A stretch of DNA of 64,000 nt, from the NCBI GenBank assembly GCA_033239525.1, contig BSYO01000023.1, positions 12,354,158 through 12,418,157 on the forward strand, read 5' to 3'. The DNA comes from Nepenthes gracilis. Its lineage: Eukaryota > Streptophyta > Magnoliopsida > Caryophyllales > Nepenthaceae. Shown in pieces: positions 34,702-46,879 of the stretch. Within the stretch, counting starts at the first letter, position 1. Each line of letters starts with the position of its first letter. A model generated the notes under the pieces. That model had not been told where the DNA came from. It was given only the letters and a program-made list of their open reading frames with translations, and ran no database searches. A program made the position numbers and the translations under genes.

Positions 34702-35377
34702 TGTTGGGGCAAACGCGCGGAAGACCGAGCGGACACAACGCCGGACAGGAACAGAGAGCAAAGCTCTCCTGACGGTCGGGAGAGGTAGAGAGAAATATGA
34801 GAGTGAACACACGAATTTAACGTGGAAAGCCCTTCTTTAAGCAAGGGAAAAACCACGAAAGAATACACTATAAAGGATTGTTTACAAGTGTTAGCTACAC
34901 AAGCTCAAACTAAAGTGAAACAATCACAAGTGTACAACTTTCTCTCTCTAAGGTGTTTCTCTCATAAAACTCACAAAGTGGTTGCTCACAAAAGCACACA
35001 CCACAACTCACCAACCTCTCTCACACACATTAAATGATCTCAGCACACCTATATATATACATGAATAAATATATATATTATTTACTACCCTAGGAGTCTA
35101 CCCACCACCCTAGCGCCGTGGTGGCGGTGGTGGTTGCCTGCCAGCCGCCGCGACGCACGCCCTTTGTGCCCGCAACCGTCTTGGAAGTTGTGGCGGCCAC
35201 CAACTTCCAATGCCCGCATTTATTGCGCCCCGCAGATCATTAATGAGAGAATAAGTCAACGCACGCGTGGATGGAGTCCTCGTCCAAGTCCTCTCGGACA
35301 TGACGCACCAAGCAAAGTCCTCGTCCATTATTCCAATGGAGTCCGCGGACAAAGGCCACTCGGGAGTGACCCCAACA
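34702..35377 (-). repeat. Copia 5' LTR
   Basis: 676 bp, TGTTGGGG...CCCCAACA, followed by the CTCTT duplication (35378-35382). A two-base spacer separates it from the tRNA primer site. Confidence 0.95.
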
Positions 35378-35830
35378 CTCTTCTCCTGCTTCTTTCGTTC
35401 AACCTCTGTCGGCCTCCTCTTTTCCTCTTTCTCCCTCCGCCACACCTCATTTATCCATCCACCAATTCGGATGGTTTTTTTCCAAAATTGATACATGCAA
35501 ATACAAAATCAATATCAATAACGAGAAATAAGGGATTTGTTTGGCTCAATTTCATACTTCTCTTTCGATGACAGTTTGTACGACTTACGATTTTCTTTCT
35601 CCACTCACACCACTGCATAAATTACAGGGTAATTAGTTGAGAGGGTTTCATCGGCTCCCATCACCGATGCCGATTCCTCCGACCAGCGATTGCGGCAGCT
35701 CCTCATGCGGCCTTTCCTCTTTTTCCTTTTCCTTTTCTTTTCCTTCTCTCATTTCCTTTAGTTCTCTCTCCCCTTTGCAACCCGACGAGGAACCGCCTTA
35801 CTTTTATTTATTTTCTTTCATTTTTTAATA
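35378..35830. other. GC-rich segment, right part, beyond the copia element
   Basis: Continues the pyrimidine-rich sequence cut at 29999. It contains CCTTTTCC-type runs up to 35800, then changes abruptly to AT-rich DNA. No domain was recognised in any frame, even when the two parts are considered as one. Confidence 0.45.
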
Positions 35831-36054
35831 ATTATTATTATTCTTATTCTTATTATATATATTTTTTATAATCTAATTTAACCCTAATCAGATGAAAATT
35901 TAAAATATTACATTTAACAAATCCATAATAAATAATATTGCCACTTCGATCACATCCCCAAAGTACAAATCCAAATATATTAGATATTAATCAATTATAA
36001 AATTTAAAAAAATTTTATCACTTAATCATTTAAAATTTAATTACTATCTACCAA
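35831..36054. other. AT-rich sequence
   Basis: ATT-rich runs, no feature recognised. Confidence 0.4.
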
Positions 36055-36960
36055 CCAAAGTAAACTAAATCATAATACAATCGAATTATCAAAAACTGAC
36101 CAAAATTATACATCATCTGAAGTTGGATATAATATAGCTGAAATAAGTTGAAAGTATATCAACTATTATTTTAATTATATAATACAAAACTTATATGCAA
36201 AATTCAAAATTATTACTGATCTGTCATCTTTTCAATCAAATTACCTGCAAGTATTGTCTCAAATTCTTTAATTTAAACAATTAGTAAAAAAAATTAAAGT
36301 AAAAATGAGGTAATTACTCAATAAAATAAAAAAATCTAATTAAACATGTAATTTTTATCAAATATTTTTAAAATATAATATAATCAAATTTAAAAATAAC
36401 GACATAATTTTTGAGCTTCTTATGCATAATTCACGAAATACTTGACCTCCGTCATTCAAAAGGAAAAATTTACATGCCAAATCAAAATAAACGAAATCAT
36501 AATCTGATCAAATTACCAAAAACTAACCAAAATTATAAATCACTATAAGTTGGATATAATATGACTTAAGTAAGTTAAAACTGTTATCAACTATTATTCT
36601 GGTAATATAATATAAAACTCATATCTAAAATTCAAAATAATTACCAAACAGCCATCTTTTCGATCCAGTTATCTAAAAATATTGGTCAAATTTTCTAATC
36701 TAAAATGTTAGTAGAAAGATCAAAACAATAATGAGTAAATTACTTAATAAAATATAAAACTTTGTAATTGAACATATACTTTTTATTAAAACTTGTTTGA
36801 ATGAAATATAATCAAAATTAAAAATAATAAAATAATTCATAAGCATATTTAATAAAATATAAAATTTTATAATTAAACATATACTTTTCATTAAAACTTG
36901 TTGGGATGAAATATAATCAAAATTGAAAATAATAAAATAATTCACAAGCATATTTTGCAT
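36055..36960. repeat. AT-rich tandem repeats: about 425-bp unit twice, then a 104-bp unit twice
   Basis: 36060-36340 and 36485-36745 share CCAAAATTATA..TCA, AGTTGGATATAATAT, ATCAACTATTATT and GCCATCTTTTC/GTCATCTTTTC in the same order. From about 36744 a shorter unit (AATAAAATATAAAA, AACATATACTTTT.ATTAAAACTTGTT, AAAATAATTCA.AAGCATATTT) occurs twice, 104 bp apart. Confidence 0.7.
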
Positions 36961-37584
36961 AATTTGCTTAAATTGATGAACAATTTTTTTCTTTAAATTG
37001 TATATCAAATAAATATTCTCAAATCATGCAAAACATGTAAACGAAGAATTAGGAATCGCTTCATCGATAAATGAACGATTAATCAAAACTCGGGATATAT
37101 ATATTTTTATATAATAAAAGACTATAATGACTATATAAAATCTGTAGGTGAGCCGTCATATATATAACAATATATATTGAGCTAAACACTACTTTTAATT
37201 CGCGGATGATAAATTCAAATATTGCTTCTCACTATGATACATGAGAACATATCATAATTTATCGCTGTTAATTATTTGCAGTGGTATGTACATAATGAAA
37301 TAAAAAATTTTACTCATATATAAGTATATTCGTTATAATTTTTTTATATCGAAGAATAATATTATTATTTTTTAACATATGTAGGGTTTTCCTTGTCTTT
37401 GCTTCAAATTGATGGCATGTAGCAACCCATAAACTTGGGAATAATTATATGTATTTTATTGAAATATAAAGAAAGTGCATTACAAATTATACAATATGCA
37501 TAAGTTATAATATCAAAAAATTACAATAAATAAGCAAACCTAACATAATTTCATCACTTTATTTTAAACACAAGGTATTTAGGA

Positions 37585-37615
<31 letters not shown>

Positions 37616-40187
37616 TGCACATTATTTCACAGAATTAGCTCTTAAATATGATGTGTATAATTAAAGGTACATTTTTTTATAAAAATTGTATAAAAATTTA
37701 AAGTATTTCTTGAGCGTACATTTAATGTGGATATTCTATTTAAAATACGCACGACTCCCTTTAAAGCATCTTTTAATATAAGCATATATGTCTATCAAGC
37801 ACTAGTTAGACGTCATTCAATCTAATATGATTAAATTAAAATATTAATTTTGACCCAAAATTTTATTTGACTTTAATATTTTTTTCAATTTAATTAATTA
37901 TTATTTAAAAATAAATTTGATATTCGTTCCTTATAATTTCAAATTATGCTAGTCCACACAGCATACGACTTGCAAGACATATCAACCTATGGCATAATCA
38001 GGCCATCCTAGACGTGGCTTAAAATATTTTTTTATTTACCAATCATATGACCGTTGAATGATCATATAACAGTCACTTAAGGTTGTAGTGCAGCGGGAGC
38101 GGGACCCCCCCAAATTAAAATGGAAAAAGCTACACATTAAAAGAACCTATATGTACGCCCTTCGACATTCACATTTTACACACACAACACTGACTCTCTC
38201 TGCTATTGGCTCTCTCATACTGTAATAAGTAATATTGGTATAATATTTATTAATATATTAATATTATATTTATTAATTTTTATTTATAATTTATACAATA
38301 ATATTAATATTTTATAAATTAATTATTAATTATAAAATATAATTTTTTAGTTTTATTGGTGAATGAATATGAAAAAATTATTCAAATACTATCATATTGA
38401 TTACATCATATACAAATATCAATAGTTGTTATAAAATATCATAATCACAACTTGATTATGGCTAGGATACCACTGTTGCTCCTTCCAGTTATGGTCGTCA
38501 CCTAAAAAATATTTCAATAATGTATAATAATTTTTTTGATATGAAATTAACCGACAATCAATAGTAGGCCTTTTATTAAAAAATTATATGAATAAAAATT
38601 TTAAAGGTATAAAATACTAAAAAAGACACATAAAAATGTAAAAGATATTAATTATTTTTAACTCAAAATAAATTAATATTTTTAAGTGTTGTATTAACAT
38701 AAATTTTTTTAGTACAACTAGCAATTAAATAGAAAAAGACTGACCGAATATATAATTTAATTGAAAAGTTTTTTTCTCATATGACATGTTTGGTTGGAGA
38801 AAATAATATGAAAGTAAAATTTTTATTTTCTAGAAATAGATATTATTCTGTTTAGTTATAAATTTAATCGAAAATAAATATTTTTTGAAAATTATTATTT
38901 TTCACGTATTATTATTATTATTATTCATTAGGTATTATTATTATTAGGTGTTATTATTACATGTTATTATTATTATTATTATTATGTTTAATTATTATTA
39001 TTATTATTACATATTATTATTTATTATTATTACTATTATCATTATTATTATCACTATTTTTACCTTATTCATAATACTATTTTACAAAATAAATAACAGA
39101 ATACTAATTTTTATCTTATTTTATTTCAACAATTAACAATCAAATATGAGAATAATAATTTTAATTCTATTTTATTTTCTAAAATAACTATTTTATTCTC
39201 CCTTTATTCCATTTTATTAATCAAACGTATCAATAGTGTAAGATTACATGTTTAAAAAGTACATGCATAGGTGCTTGCAACATAAGTGTGAAAAAATATT
39301 CTAATATATTGTTAAAAATGAAGTTATTCGCAATTTTTTATAATTCAAATAAGAATTAATTTTATAATTAATATATATAAAATTTGATATCTATTTAACT
39401 AATAATATATTATTATCATATAATAATTTATCTTATATTTTTATTATAATATCTTAGATTTATAAAATTTTAGAATTAGAAAAAAATTTATTAGTTTTAA
39501 AATTTTCAAAAGTAATATATTTATAATTTAATATTTCATTAACTAGTTATACATAGTTATTATATAATAATTTATATTAAATTTATATTATAGAATATTT
39601 AATTTGTAAAAGTTTAGAATTATAAAAAAAATATTGGTCTTAAAAATTTTGAATACTCACGCATTACTTTCATAATTAAAACTATTAATATTTTATAAAT
39701 AAAATTAAAACATTTAATAATTTTTTATTACTTTTGTCAATATTTTAAATAATTATGCTACTTTTTTATTTAAATTATGATTTTTAAATTTTTAATGGTG
39801 AATCAACTCATGTTTGATATGTATTCTATATTATTAACGTTTATGTTAATAATATTTTACAATTTAATTTTTATTATGTAAAAAAATAAAAATATTATTA
39901 TATTTATAATAATATTTTCTTTTCATAAATAATAATTAAAGATATTATATAGGCAAAATAATGCGAGTTAAAGAAATATAAAAATTGACTATCCAACAAG
40001 ATAAAATTTGACACAATAGATGTTAAAAATCTCATATCATTTTTTCGTTGTTTTATTCATCTTTCACAACAAAAACATCCTAAAGGTTAAGTTGATTGTA
40101 AAAACTTAATGGAATATAGTTGAAACAATTATATATTTTAGAATATTTTATTTTATTATTAAAGAAACTCACGTATAACTATAACAT
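36961..40187. other. AT-rich intergenic DNA with microsatellites
   Basis: Includes a TA/CA run at 37588-37615 and (ATT)n/(TTA)n runs at 38907-39055. At 38090-38110 there is a lone G/C-rich spot. No gene was recognised; the open frame over the ATT run is repeat-derived. Confidence 0.6.
38907..39055. repeat. Imperfect (ATT)n microsatellite
   Basis: Several runs of ATT/TTA triplets with short interruptions (GGTGTTATT, ATG). Confidence 0.9.
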
Positions 40188-41330
40188 TGATGGGTACACC
40201 AAAAATGGGCTGAGCCCCAAAGAAAAGTCAACAGAAACCCAAGAAGGCCAGTCATCATTCTTGGCGGCCCAGTTAGTAGATGGGCCAAGGAATCAGAAAG
40301 CCCAAGACGGTCAACGCTGGCGGTCAACTACAGCTTTCCAAACGATTCCCATGATCTCAATCAACACCAGAAAGGATATTAACAAGATTGGCATCCTTCA
40401 AAAAAGGGAAGCGCCAGATCTTCCCCATTCCTTGCCAACCAAGGCATTCCAACGAAGGAAGGAAACCCACTTGAAAAGTTGTTGACCGCCTCACAAGGAA
40501 ATAATCACCATCAACATGGCAATCGGCATCTGCTCCAGAAGACAAATCTGCCAGCAAATAAGGAAGGCAATCACTCCTTCCAAAAATGGAGGATTGTCCC
40601 CTCGATTATAAAAGAAACCCAGGATCCATCAGCCAAGGGGGGCTTTTTCTACTTCTGTTTACTCTTCTGTTACGGAAAGGACAGGAGACCTTGGCTGCTA
40701 CTTTTTCTTCTCTTCTGATACTTGAGACGCTTTCCGGACGCCGGCGGCTCTGGGCACGCTCTCTCTTACTCGCTTCTGAATGCGTTCTCGCATGCTCTCG
40801 CACAAGCTATCATACACGCCTCGTCGATATTTGCAGTGGCGCTCCCGATTATTATCTTAATCACATATGGCGGCGCAGATTTAAAGGCTCGAGCCAGCCG
40901 CCCTCATTACAAATGGGCTCTCACCATTGTTTGGAGCATCCTGCTACCCCAAACAGATCAATCAACAACCCTTAAGCACACAAACGCGCCACTCACGGCC
41001 GTTTACTGCCTTCCCACCTCCCTGATTCAAGAAGGCCTTGCGCCTCTCTTACATCAGGGAATCCCTGATTCAAGAAGGCCTTACGCCTCTCTTACATCAG
41101 GGAAACACACTCCCTTTCTCGCCTCACTCTCTATTTTCAGTTTCTTTCCTCTTGAATACTGTTTTACTGACTTGAGCGTCGGAGTGTTTTCGGTGGGATT
41201 ACATTTCGCCGTTGACGCTGACCTCTTGTTCGCTTTAGTGGTGTGCAGGATTCGTACTCAGTGAACGGAGCCGGTTCAAACCATCCAGAAGAATCCGAAT
41301 CTGTTCGAAGTCGGATCCAGGTACGCATCA
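40188..41330 (+). repeat. Solo LTR of the Ty3/gypsy family, with perfect target duplication
   Basis: TGATGGGTACACC...GGTACGCATCA is 1143 bp and is flanked on both sides by AACAT (40183-40187 and 41331-41335). No internal region is present, so the element was removed by recombination between its two LTRs. GATTATAAAAG at about 40605 is a likely TATA box. The end (TTGAGCGTCGGAGTGTTTTCG .. CAGTGAACGGAGCCGG) matches the LTRs at 16937-18102 and 23544-24594. Open frames inside are LTR sequence and not genes. Confidence 0.92.
41020..41105. repeat. 43-bp tandem duplication inside the solo LTR
   Basis: The unit CCCTGATTCAAGAAGGCCTT.. ending ..ACATCAGGGAAT at 41020 is repeated at 41063 with one or two differences. 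Each unit has CCCTGAT and ATCAGGG at its ends, so it can fold. Confidence 0.9.
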
Positions 41331-41335
41331 AACAT

Positions 41336-41670
41336 CATTCAGAACCTTTGGTTAAATAAATTGTTATCATTTACTAATATAATTATGCTTTTTTAAAAAA
41401 ATTATATTTTTTGTTATATAATGCTGGCACTAGAACTTAATATATTATATAAAATTACAAAATAAAAAGTAATTACTCAAATTATTAAAAATAATATATT
41501 TACTAATATTATATTTAATTATAGTTAAAAAATTTAAAATATTAAAAAAATCTTTCAATATTAACCCATCTCACCACAATTATAGATACTTGTGTAAATT
41601 TACATGGGGTGTATATACATTTTAAGAAATACTACACTAACATTAAGATAACTAATTGTATAAAAGAAAT
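41336..41670. other. AT-rich sequence
   Basis: Nothing recognised. Confidence 0.4.
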
Positions 41671-42043
41671 AAAGGCCTATACCTTTCAGTACATGCATAC
41701 AATGTATAATTTCTATGCATTATAGTTAACAAAGAAGCTATCCACTCCAACAGAAAAAGTAAGCAGTAACAAAGATGGCTGATGTGATTTACTTTTTTTG
41801 GTTTAGGCTCGATGTGCAATACATTTGGTTAGTAAAAATATGATATCAATTGATCTAAATAAAGGTTTATACCTTTCAGTACTTGCATACAATATACAAT
41901 TTCTATGCATTATAGAAGTTGTCCACTCTGACAGAAAAAGTAAGCAGTAACAATGATGGCAGATGAAATTTACTTTTTTTGGTTTGGGCTTGATGTGTAA
42001 TACATTTAGTTAGTAAAAATATAAAATCGATTGATCTTATTTA
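41671..42043. repeat. 190-bp tandem duplication
   Basis: The unit starting AAAGGCCTATACCTTTCAGT at 41671 recurs from 41861. Shared blocks are TTTCTATGCATTATAG, CAGAAAAAGTAAGCAGTAAC, TTTACTTTTTTTGGTTT and TAGTAAAAATAT. About 90 percent of positions agree by eye, with one small deletion. Confidence 0.85.
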
Positions 42044-43390
42044 CTACTTACGGCTGAACTGCATTTTCAACATTACAGATACTAAACCAGTGTTCCAAAT
42101 TTTGAATTGATTGAAGGCTAATAATCACATAATTTTTATACTTATGTTAATAGTATGAAACCTCTTAACCCCACCAACAAATACAATGTCATCGAAATTA
42201 ATTTTCAATATTGAGGAGTTGAGTAGTGGATTAAAAATAAGCAAAACGGTATCAAAAATTATAAAAATGTGTATTATTTTTTAAAATTAGTTTGATGTAA
42301 AATATCACGTTAAAAATCAAACTATTTTTATTTTTAGTGAAGAGGATGATTGTAGAATTAGTGATAGTAAAAGTATAAGTGAGGTTTAAAAATAATTGAG
42401 TTAATTAAATATATATTTTTTACTTTTTAAATTATAATATATAAAAATATTTAATAAAATATAATATTTTTAAATAATATTTTATATAATACTTATTTTT
42501 TAAATATATATTTTATTTTTTATTAGAGTCATACCTAACGTAGCAGATCTTATAGGCATGTCCAGCTCAGTACAAGGAAGCCACATGTTGGGATGAGTCA
42601 AGACATAAATATCTTATGTTATGTCGATATTGCACGTTTACATTGGATCACCCAAATAATTGGATCATATCAACCCGGTATAGCATATTTAACACTACTA
42701 TTCATATTCTTATTTTTATTTATCACAATAATAATTTATTGATTTAATTAGGTATCAAAATAGATTTCATAATATACTTTTTTTCGTTATTTTCATAAGA
42801 TATTGAAACAAAGAGATCATTATCGGTGCATATTACTTTTATAGGAAATAATTTTTTTTTTTCTTTTTATTCTTAATCATCTATTTAAATATTGATGATT
42901 TTTATTAAATAATTTTTAATTTTTTTTAAAAATTATCAATATTAATTATTTTGAAACAAATAAATCATATTGAGATTCAAAAATATCAAAAATATTTATC
43001 TATAAAATGTTATTAAGAGGATGACCATATAATACCATAGGGGTGAGATTTTCTCCATTGCTCAGTCAGTCAATATTTGACTACTATATCTATTTTTATT
43101 TTAGATAAAATTATTATTATTTTTTATTTTAGATAATAATATTGATATTAAAATCTCATGTTCTTATTTATTTTCCCTTTTCAGTTTTTATGCAGTCAAT
43201 TTTAAAATTTACAAAATTAAATAATTTGAATCTTTGATTAAAATCTAAAATAGAATTCCATTTTCTAATTTTGTCAAATTCTAAGTTCACACTGAAATCA
43301 ATTTTTTACAATTATATTATAATAAAAATTTAAATTTAAATTTAAATTTAAATTTCAGCTGTTTAAATTTAAAATTTAAATTTAAAACTG
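42044..43390. other. AT-rich intergenic DNA
   Basis: Stretches of ATTTAAAT-type simple sequence, including a (TTTAAA)n run at 43325-43385. No gene was recognised. Confidence 0.5.
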
Positions 43391-43429
43391 TTTGGTTGAC
43401 TCTTTGTGCTGAGAGTACTTAGACTCTGA

Positions 43430-43557
43430 AATTTTGACCATATTAAATGAGAAACCCCTCTTCCTCTTGCCATTCTCCATGGCATCTCCCTGACTTTCTT
43501 CTTCCCCCTTCAAAACATCTTTCAGAGTCGGGACCCACCGAACACCGCACAGTTCCG

Positions 43558-43596
<39 letters not shown>

Positions 43597-43995
43597 GCCG
43601 CATCAGATGTCATTCAATTACTGTCAAACGCACAAACGATTTACCAGTAATTTTTATTCAAACAGGTGAGAAGAAGACGCGGAGGGAGAAAGAGGAGAGA
43701 GATAAGACCGAGTCGGTTTTGCTGGGAGGCCGTACCCTGCTCTGCAACCAGCATTAAATGTCTGTCTTCTCCTTGGAGAGTGGCAAAGTCTTCTGCCGTG
43801 TCCTTTCGAGGTTTTCCCCTCTCTCTCTCCCCTGTCATTTATTGCGGTTTCCCACTCTCACTCCTTGTGCACTGCTCGGCCGGCTTTCCGAGCTTGAGAA
43901 ATTGCTGTGCAGAGAGTTTGTCCAACGGAGTGGATTGCTTGGGAGAAAGATTTTGAATTTGACCGGGTGAATTTGCTTGTTGTTTAGGCAAAGCT
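43430..43995 (+). other. GC-rich, pyrimidine-rich island with splice-like signals
   Basis: About 560 bp much richer in G+C than its surroundings. It has a (CT)n run at 43558-43594, as in many plant 5' leaders, then AAACAG|GTGAGAAG (strong donor consensus, 43669) and TTGTTTAG|GCAAAG (acceptor-like, 43988). Frames are short and low-complexity. It could be a promoter plus leader exon of an unrecognised transcript, a captured fragment, or a gene relic. Confidence 0.35.
43558..43594. repeat. (CT)n microsatellite
   Basis: CTCTCTCC followed by an uninterrupted CT run. Confidence 0.95.
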
Positions 43996-44349
43996 AAGCT
44001 TTGATAGTTTCATATCATTTGATTGATAATGTGAACATTATCATTTATTGCTCAAAATAAATATTTATATTTAAATTAAAAAAATATCATATTAATTATT
44101 TAAAATTTTTTAAACTGTTTAAAATTTAAACGTTCTAAATAAATTAATTCAATTTAAACCATCTAAATTTTATTATTTATCTATTATCGATTATACTAAA
44201 TTTTGTGTACCACATATTTTCTCTTTTTTCTTCTTGTTTGCACATTCTCTTTATGCTCCTTTTTTTTTTTTTTGTGTCATAATCTCAATAAAATTAAATA
44301 TTAAATAATAATAATAAATTTTAAATAATAATTATTTATAAAATATTTA

Positions 44350-46030
44350 AAACCTGGATAGCATAATTATCAAGTTAGACCTATCATACTGATAACAAAA
44401 CATCAACCACATTATAAATCAAAATTCTCAATGAATATAGGATCTACTCAAATTAATTTCTCGTTTAATCTCCAAACAATATATATAATCTGCTTAACCG
44501 AAATAATTTGAGAGAAAAAAATATTTGACTAATATCAAAGATATCACGATATAATATAGCACCAAAGATTCATTTGATATAACAATCCAAAATATATGAA
44601 TTATGAAAACAAAAACGAACTATATAGTAACTCAAAAATATAAATCCCAAACGTTACACAAGATATAAGCACAAATACAAATACAAATGATAAAAATTTT
44701 AGAATATCTTCTATGTATATAATGCAAGTATTAATAACTTACTAATTTGAAAACATTTTAAAATATCGTAAATTATTAGTCTAAAGTTTAGTAAGTATAT
44801 ATATATATAAATCAGATGGAATGACATGAAACCATGAAAACGTGTAAAAATTTAATATGTCTAAATGTTTCAATATCACAATCCAAAATATGATTTCATA
44901 CACAATGATCGTTATATATATACGAATACCAAAACATACAAATTATATGAAACAATTAGAAGTCGAAATTATATAATATATCTGTAAAATTTTAAAGTCC
45001 AAATTATATAAATTTAAAAATCATATTAATATATGTAAATCTCTTAAGGTCCAAAAGGTATATCAAACTATAAAATATGATGCAGTCCAAATCCAAGAAT
45101 CAATGATTAATTGACTAATTTTGAAAAAATGTCACATATAATCCAAATAATATTAGGCTGATATATTATTATTTAGACCTATAGTCGGATTATTTATAAA
45201 TTATTTCTTAAAAATATAGTTAAATGCTACTTCTTTTTAAAACTCGCAGATGATAAGCACAATTTTTAACTGTGTCTAATATGTTAGGACGTTAGAAAAC
45301 ATTATCAATTCCGTATAATTATTCAAAAAAATAATAATAAACAGGAGATTTTATAACAAATGATAAATTTTTTTCACTCTATGAGAAAAGTGTAAATACT
45401 AAATTTTTTTATCATACAAGAAAAGTGTCCAACTTAAATCAAACATTAAAATAGAGTCTTTACTAAAATATTTAATGGAATATTATATGTAAGGTTAAGT
45501 GGAAAATGTTCATGTATTTTCTTTACAATGATTTTTATATATGAACATACACCTTTAAAATATTCACTTTTTCTATGAATGACAAACTAAATTTTCAAAT
45601 CTTTCATAAATTCAATAGATTTTTAAAATATTCAGTTAAAAACACACATATATATAATAACATTTGAAACAAGAGTATGAAAGGTAATATGCATGCCCCG
45701 CAGAATACAAATTATAAACGAAATTGAAGAATTCTAAAAATAGATGAAAGAATAAATTTAGATATATAAACCATTGATCTAATAAATCTGATGCAAAAAA
45801 GTTTTACAATAATCTTTATTCTCATTCTTTCTTTCTTCTTTCACACTTATATTTTTTATCTTTCTCTCAATTTTCCATAAAAAAGATGAAAATTGGCGTA
45901 GGTTTTCCTTAAATATATAATCAACTTCTGAGTGTCAAATAGGTGTGCACAAGTACCATGTCAGGTGCCAATATTTTGACTAAACCACACATAAGCACTA
46001 TAACAAGGGCATATCGAGCGCCACCTATTC
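44350..46030. repeat. AT-rich direct repeat, left copy, flanking the large gypsy element
   Basis: Diverged landmarks are shared in order with 55400-56885. Examples: AATGATTAATTGACTAATTTT (45102) with AATGATAAATTGACCAATTTT (55907), ATATGTAAGGTTAA with ATATGTAAGGATAA, and a TTTCTTCTTTC-rich block. A further pair is GTGCACAAGTACCATGTCA with GGCACAAGTGCCACATCA. Both copies run in the same direction. Confidence 0.5.
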
Positions 46031-46313
46031 TGTCCATGTCACATCCCCATCATAGATAGATAACAATTAATTAAATAAGCAATCTAAATAAAAATCAATA
46101 TATAATTAAAAACCTAATTAATCACAAAGTTGGATTGGACACACCAAATCTAAAAATTAAAACATAAAATAGCCAAATGTCATAGTAGACACAGAGCCTA
46201 ATCGAGTTAAATTTATCCAGTCTCTGAATAAAATATATAACAATATATTCAAGTTTAAAACCATCCGTAATAAAAGTATCTAATAATTATTTAGAATATA
46301 CAAATCGATCAAT

Positions 46314-46318
46314 AATCC
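46314..46318 (+). repeat. Target-site duplication of the large gypsy element, left copy
   Basis: AATCC directly before TGATGGGTTTGG. The same 5 bp follow the 3' LTR at 55262-55266. Confidence 0.85.
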
Positions 46319-46372
46319 TGATGGGTTTGGTCAGTCTTGCCCAATCAAAGAGCTCATTGGCTGAAATGATTC
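46319..46372 (+). repeat. Remnant of the 5' LTR
   Basis: TGATGGGTTTGGTCAGTCTT and the following CAAAGAGCTCATTGG match the start of the 3' LTR at 54613 almost base for base. Similarity ends near 46372. The remaining 600 bp of LTR sequence are not found here. Confidence 0.8.
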
Positions 46373-46879
46373 ATGCGGTAACAATCTCCTTGCAAGTAAT
46401 CGTGTGGATGAGCATCTATACCCCTACATAACTACTCTTGCAATGTAAATAAATGACATTTTTAAGGCCGTTCAAACTATATATGCTCGCCTCGACGAGA
46501 ATCTGAAGGGGGCCCCATCATCAGTCTGCTAAACAATAACATCAAAATGAATGAATAGGGGGAAGAAATACCCTACCAAAAGACCACTTTACATAATGAC
46601 CTCGAGACTTAGACAGTTTCAAGAGATAGAGGCCCATCACGCTTATCAAGTCATTTAAGTTACGAGGTTCAGGAGAATAGCCCTAATTGATGTAACCCTC
46701 GATCCTCCCGTGACAATAGAAGACCCTTGACTGAGGCCTCTTATAGCATTAGCCCTCCGATGGTAGCGAGTCACATGGCCTCTCACGTCTCTCCATATCT
46801 TTCGAAATTGAAAACTTTTCTCAATAAGAAGAGGAAAGCACCAACATGTAGGCTAGAAGGGAGAGTGAAAAAGGTCAAA

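Larger units (their letters stand above)
30000..35377 (-). mobile_element. Full-length Ty1/copia retrotransposon, Tnt1/Tork-like, inactive
   Basis: The element is 5378 bp with direct LTRs (30000-30680 and 34702-35377), each TGTTGGGG...CCCCAACA, and a perfect 5-bp target duplication CTCTT. On the minus strand the order is 5' LTR, primer site (34688-34699, TGGTATCGAGAC, close to the initiator-Met tRNA site TGGTATCAGAGC), gag, protease, integrase, reverse transcriptase, RNase H, polypurine tract (30681-30692, GAGGGGAAGT on the minus strand), 3' LTR. This integrase-before-RT order defines Ty1/copia. The frame is broken in gag, protease and between RT and RNase H, so it cannot make its own proteins. 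Confidence 0.97.

Noticed and set aside
40722..41264. 180-codon open frame in the solo LTR
   Set aside because: It lies fully within the LTR bounded by the AACAT duplication and carries no domain.
43447..43970. Short open frames in the GC-rich island
   Set aside because: Low-complexity Ser/Leu/Arg composition produced by the CT run and pyrimidine-rich sequence.
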